Assembly (NCBI GenBank): GCA_013368795.1
Contig: JABFXX010000349.1
Coordinates: forward strand, 1-38,314
Source of the DNA: Kofleriaceae bacterium
GTDB lineage: Bacteria; Myxococcota_A; Polyangia; Haliangiales; Haliangiaceae
Direction: 5' to 3'
Length of the DNA stretch: 38,314 bases
Positions within the stretch are counted from its first letter, which is position 1. Every line of letters starts with the position of its first letter. The notes under the pieces are model-generated. The model was not told where the DNA came from. It saw only the letters and a list, made by a program, of their open reading frames with translations, and made no database searches. A program made the translations under genes and the position numbers. Below are positions 35,999-38,314 of this stretch, piece after piece.

Positions 35999-37567
35999 TC
36001 ACCGGATCCGGATCGCGTCGGCGATGACGACGGTGCCGCTGCTGGTCCAGCGCGACAGCGCGACGGAGTTCCAGCCGGCGGTGAAGTTGTACGTGCCGAG
36101 CGTCACCCACTTGCCGCCGTTCGTCGTCTGGTTGACGGTCTTGCGACCGACCTCGGTGCCGTTCGCGTTGTACGCGATGAACGGTGCTGCGGTCGCGCGA
36201 TCGGTCGCCGCCGTGTACCAGACGTCGACGGTGCGCGCGCCGGCGCTCGCCAGCTTGAACTTGAACGTCGCGGGCTGCGAGACCGAGGCGGTGTTGGCGA
36301 AGTAGTAACCGGTGCCGTAGTAGCCGGCGACGTTCGTCGACGCGGTCCACGTGCCCGCCAGCTCGAGCTTGGCGACGTTCTGATCGTTGTTCGCGTTGTT
36401 GCTGTCGACGATGATCGAGCCCGCGCCACCGCCGCTGGCATCACCGCAGATCTCGCGGACGCGCGTGATGTAGTGGCTCCACGGCCAGTTCGGACCCGGA
36501 TCGGTGCGGTTGTACGGCTGGAGCTGACCGTGCGAGACGATGTGATTGCGATCGCGCGGCACGCCGTGGCGCTTCGCGATGTCACACGAGAGCTTCGCCG
36601 ACTTCTCGATGATCCCGTTCGACCAAGAGGACTGCGATGCGAAGCCCGCGTGCTCGATGCCGACGGAGAAGTTGTTCACCGACACGCCGTTCTTGCTGCA
36701 CTGTGTGTTGCCCGCGTAGGCGCAGTTGTACGCGGCCGCGACGTGCCACGCGCGGTTCGCCTCGCGCACGAGCTGCGTCACCTCGCTGCCGCTCTCGTTG
36801 ACGACGTAGTGCGCGCTCGCCTGCGCCGCCGAGTTGCGGAGCCAGCCCCAGCAGCCGGCGTACGCGCCCTCGCAGCTGTGGATGACGACGAGGCTGACGG
36901 CCGAGCCGTTTCGCGAGTTGTAGTTCGGCGACGAGCGGAAGATCGCGCCGGCGAAGTCGGTCGACCCGGCGGCGATCGTAATCGGCTCGGGCATCGTGAT
37001 GTCGCCGTGCGCGGCGATTCGCGCGATGACCGTGCCGTCCTCGGCGGTCGACGACGCACCGCCCGCGAGCACGCCGAGGACGTCGGTGACGTACGCGCCG
37101 CGCGCGTCGACATCGTCGGTCTGCGCGAACGCGGCGAGCACGGGCTGCCACGCCATCAGGTCAGAGCCGGTGACGCCCTGCTCGGCCGCGAGCTCGGCGA
37201 GTCGCGCCGCACCGGCCTGGATGTTCGCGGGTGTGCTCGTGCGGACGGTCTCCTCGTCGAGGCCCGCTGCCGCGGCGCCCTTCGCGAGGTTCTCGCCCCA
37301 CAGACCGAACACGCCGTTACCGGCGGGGCGGCCGAGCTCGTCGTCCTCGCCGGTGACCGCGTTCCACCGCGTCTCGACGTACGAGACGGCCTTCAGCAGA
37401 TCGACGGGGACATCGTAGGTGTCGGCAGCCTCCTTGAAGACTTCGTCGAGGCTCTGCGCGGGCTCGACGGTGCCTTCGGTGTCGTCGGATCCTTCGGTCC
37501 CTTCGGTGGTGCATGACGCGAGATAAAGTGCGGCCAGTGCCGCGTACAGCGCGCGGGTTCCCTTCAT
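35999..37567 (-). CDS. N-acetylmuramoyl-L-alanine amidase lipoprotein with SLT-like and golvesin-like domains
   Basis: A 522-residue lipoprotein (MKGTRALYAALAALYLASC, lipid Cys19) that should cleave the amide between muramic acid and the stem peptide. A TEG/DDTEG linker is followed by a lysozyme-like region (~40-130, Glu65 in YVETRWN), possibly only a structural domain. An Amidase_2 domain (~205-375) has zinc ligands His230 (VVIHS), His346 (IVSHGQ) and Asp356 (TDPGPNW), plus WHVAAAYNCAYAGN. The C-terminal ~135 residues (GTWTASTNVAGYYGTGYYF, GGKWVTLGTYNF, VVIADAIRIR) match the golvesin C-terminal fold, a sugar-binding module known in myxobacteria. It is the first gene before the PD40 and ICMT-like genes. 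Confidence 0.92.
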   Translation of the reverse strand: MKGTRALYAALAALYLASCTTEGTEGSDDTEGTVEPAQSLDEVFKEAADTYDVPVDLLKAVSYVETRWNAVTGEDDELGRPAGNGVFGLWGENLAKGAAAAGLDEETVRTSTPANIQAGAARLAELAAEQGVTGSDLMAWQPVLAAFAQTDDVDARGAYVTDVLGVLAGGASSTAEDGTVIARIAAHGDITMPEPITIAAGSTDFAGAIFRSSPNYNSRNGSAVSLVVIHSCEGAYAGCWGWLRNSAAQASAHYVVNESGSEVTQLVREANRAWHVAAAYNCAYAGNTQCSKNGVSVNNFSVGIEHAGFASQSSWSNGIIEKSAKLSCDIAKRHGVPRDRNHIVSHGQLQPYNRTDPGPNWPWSHYITRVREICGDASGGGAGSIIVDSNNANNDQNVAKLELAGTWTASTNVAGYYGTGYYFANTASVSQPATFKFKLASAGARTVDVWYTAATDRATAAPFIAYNANGTEVGRKTVNQTTNGGKWVTLGTYNFTAGWNSVALSRWTSSGTVVIADAIRIR

Positions 37568-37772
37568 CGGCGGCGCCCTAGTTCACGTCGGGTGCCACCT
37601 ACTCGGTCGCCGATGTGGGCGAATGAATGCGTTGGCTGTGCTTGAAGTTGCGGGTGACGCGCGATCGGCCCGACGACGTCCTGCGCACGATCGTGTGCAG
37701 ACTCGCGCTCCGACCTGCAACGTGACGATCGTTCGAGCGCGATCCTGTCAGCGAGCGGTCAGTCAGCGAGCG
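37568..37772. other. Intergenic region with palindromes between amidase and thioesterase
   Basis: 205 bp with no convincing gene. A 20-bp near-perfect palindrome lies at 37681-37700 (arms CTGCGCACGA and TCGTGTGCAG, one mismatch), 114 bp upstream of the amidase ATG, and suits a dimeric repressor operator. GTCAGCGAGCG occurs twice, at 37747-37757 and 37762-37772, just before the thioesterase stop. A 109-codon open frame on plus (37623-37952) covers part of this but runs antisense through the thioesterase. Confidence 0.5.
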
Positions 37773-38171
37773 CTATTCGAACGTCGCGCGCAGCTCGTCG
37801 GGAATCCGCATTGGCCGACCGGTCGCGAGCGCGATCCACGCCCACGTCGTCGCCGCACGCGCGACGACGACGCCGTCACCGCGCACGAGCTCGGTCTTGC
37901 GAATGCACGACGCGGCCTTCCACGAATCGACCCACGTCTCTGCGATCAGTGAATCGCCGAGCTTCACCTGTGCGAGGTAATCGAGCTCGTGGCGCCGCAC
38001 GACCCAGATCGTGCCGAGCCCCAGGTACTGCGTCTGACCCCAGCCCTTGGACACCGAGTGCGCGGTCGCCGTCTCGAGGACCCAGCGCAGGTAGACGAGG
38101 TTCGAGACGTGGCCCAGCTCGTCGATATCTGCCTCGGTCGGCGTGATCGGAAACCTGAAGCGCTCGGGCAC
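37773..38171 (-). CDS. Hotdog-fold acyl-CoA thioesterase (YbgC/4HBT-like)
   Basis: A ~132-residue enzyme of the 4-hydroxybenzoyl-CoA/YbgC thioesterase group, expected to hydrolyse acyl-CoA or acyl-ACP. The active-site Asp is in TPTEADIDELGHVSN, followed by YLRWVLETA and VVRRHELDYLAQVKLGD, the usual hotdog helix and strand. The open frame reaches GTG 38204, but I favour GTG 38171 because TACATT lies 9 nt upstream and homologues start near the FRFPITPTEAD segment. GTG 38204 would put the two divergent starts immediately side by side. Confidence 0.87.
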   Translation of the reverse strand: MPERFRFPITPTEADIDELGHVSNLVYLRWVLETATAHSVSKGWGQTQYLGLGTIWVVRRHELDYLAQVKLGDSLIAETWVDSWKAASCIRKTELVRGDGVVVARAATTWAWIALATGRPMRIPDELRATFE

Positions 38172-38204
38172 AGCGAGCGCAATGTACCTGTTAACGTGGG
38201 TCAC

Positions 38205-38314
38205 ATGGGTGAAGAGGTCAGCACACGGGAGCTTCGTGTCCGGCTCGAGCGCGGCGAGGTGACGCCCAAGGATGTCGTGCCGCAGCTCGCGAGCGCGGCG
38301 ATCGAAGCGCCGAC
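38205..38314 (+). CDS. Hypothetical protein, 5' part only (cut by window end)
   Basis: An open frame from ATG 38205 reads MGEEVSTRELRVRLERGEVT and continues through KDVVPQLASAAIEAP to the window edge. It is charged and helical, with no signal peptide. TAACGT lies 7 nt before the ATG. The gene continues beyond the window, and 36 residues are too few to name a family. Confidence 0.55.
   Translation, partial: MGEEVSTRELRVRLERGEVTPKDVVPQLASAAIEAP

Noticed and set aside
37623-37952. Small plus-strand gene of 109 codons
   Set aside because: Arg-rich, no ribosome-binding site, and antisense to the thioesterase for more than half its length.

Overview
The window is GC-rich, gene-dense bacterial chromosome. 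No rRNA or tRNA gene, IS element, phage gene or CRISPR array is visible. The gene set points to a myxobacterium-type organism (Myxococcota, perhaps Haliangiales/Kofleriaceae-like; inferred from content only). It has two Ser/Thr kinases with a C-terminal membrane anchor, a metallophosphoesterase/beta-propeller protein ending in a MYXO-CTERM-like Cys-Cys/hydrophobic/RRRR tail, a golvesin-type domain on an amidase, many lipoproteins and beta-propellers, a YfhO-type membrane protein and a bacterial topoisomerase IB.

Layout. 1-558: two unrelated minisatellites back to back (15-bp and ~26-bp units). 555-3666: a GAF-GGDEF diguanylate cyclase translationally coupled to hypoxanthine phosphoribosyltransferase (minus), facing a divergent IMP/GMP-type HAD 5'-nucleotidase (plus). 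3685-5619: an alkaline-phosphatase-superfamily lipoprotein (minus) whose last ~20 codons are repeated four more times, in frame, beyond its stop. 5752-7126: a lipoprotein and a convergent Dps with a palindrome-rich upstream region. 7127-9705: a seven-haem cytochrome coupled to a zinc-ribbon protein. 9745-14833: KAS III, Ser/Thr kinase 1, YfhO-family protein. 14790-20490: metallophosphoesterase/PQQ protein, GT2 glycosyltransferase, a decayed membrane-protein gene, topoisomerase IB, a methyltransferase. 20507-24055: Gfo/Idh/MocA oxidoreductase, DegT aminotransferase and NDH-2, probably one transcript. 24015-28327: Ser/Thr kinase 2 (PEGA-like end), divergent from a PEGA/TPR-like protein coupled to a Kelch lipoprotein. 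28440-32424: RND/MMPL exporter, a two-repeat Q-rich secreted protein, a TlpA-like lipoprotein. 32421-38314: propeller lipoprotein, VOC protein, small membrane protein, then a minus-strand set (amidase, PD40 lipoprotein, ICMT-like methyltransferase), a hotdog thioesterase and a gene cut by the window edge.

Three things stand out. (1) Purine salvage (hpt), a purine 5'-nucleotidase and a c-di-GMP synthase share one compact locus. (2) About half of the uncoupled start codons have TAnnnT 6-9 nt upstream and no Shine-Dalgarno, which suggests widespread leaderless transcription; it helps fix several starts and explains divergent start codons only 16-38 bp apart. (3) Tandem duplication shapes gene ends: a coding 3' end copied with its stop codon and diverging in whole codons, and two minisatellites touching the diguanylate cyclase stop. 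Convergent pairs often overlap at their 3' ends. I did not find an obvious undescribed defence or secretion system.
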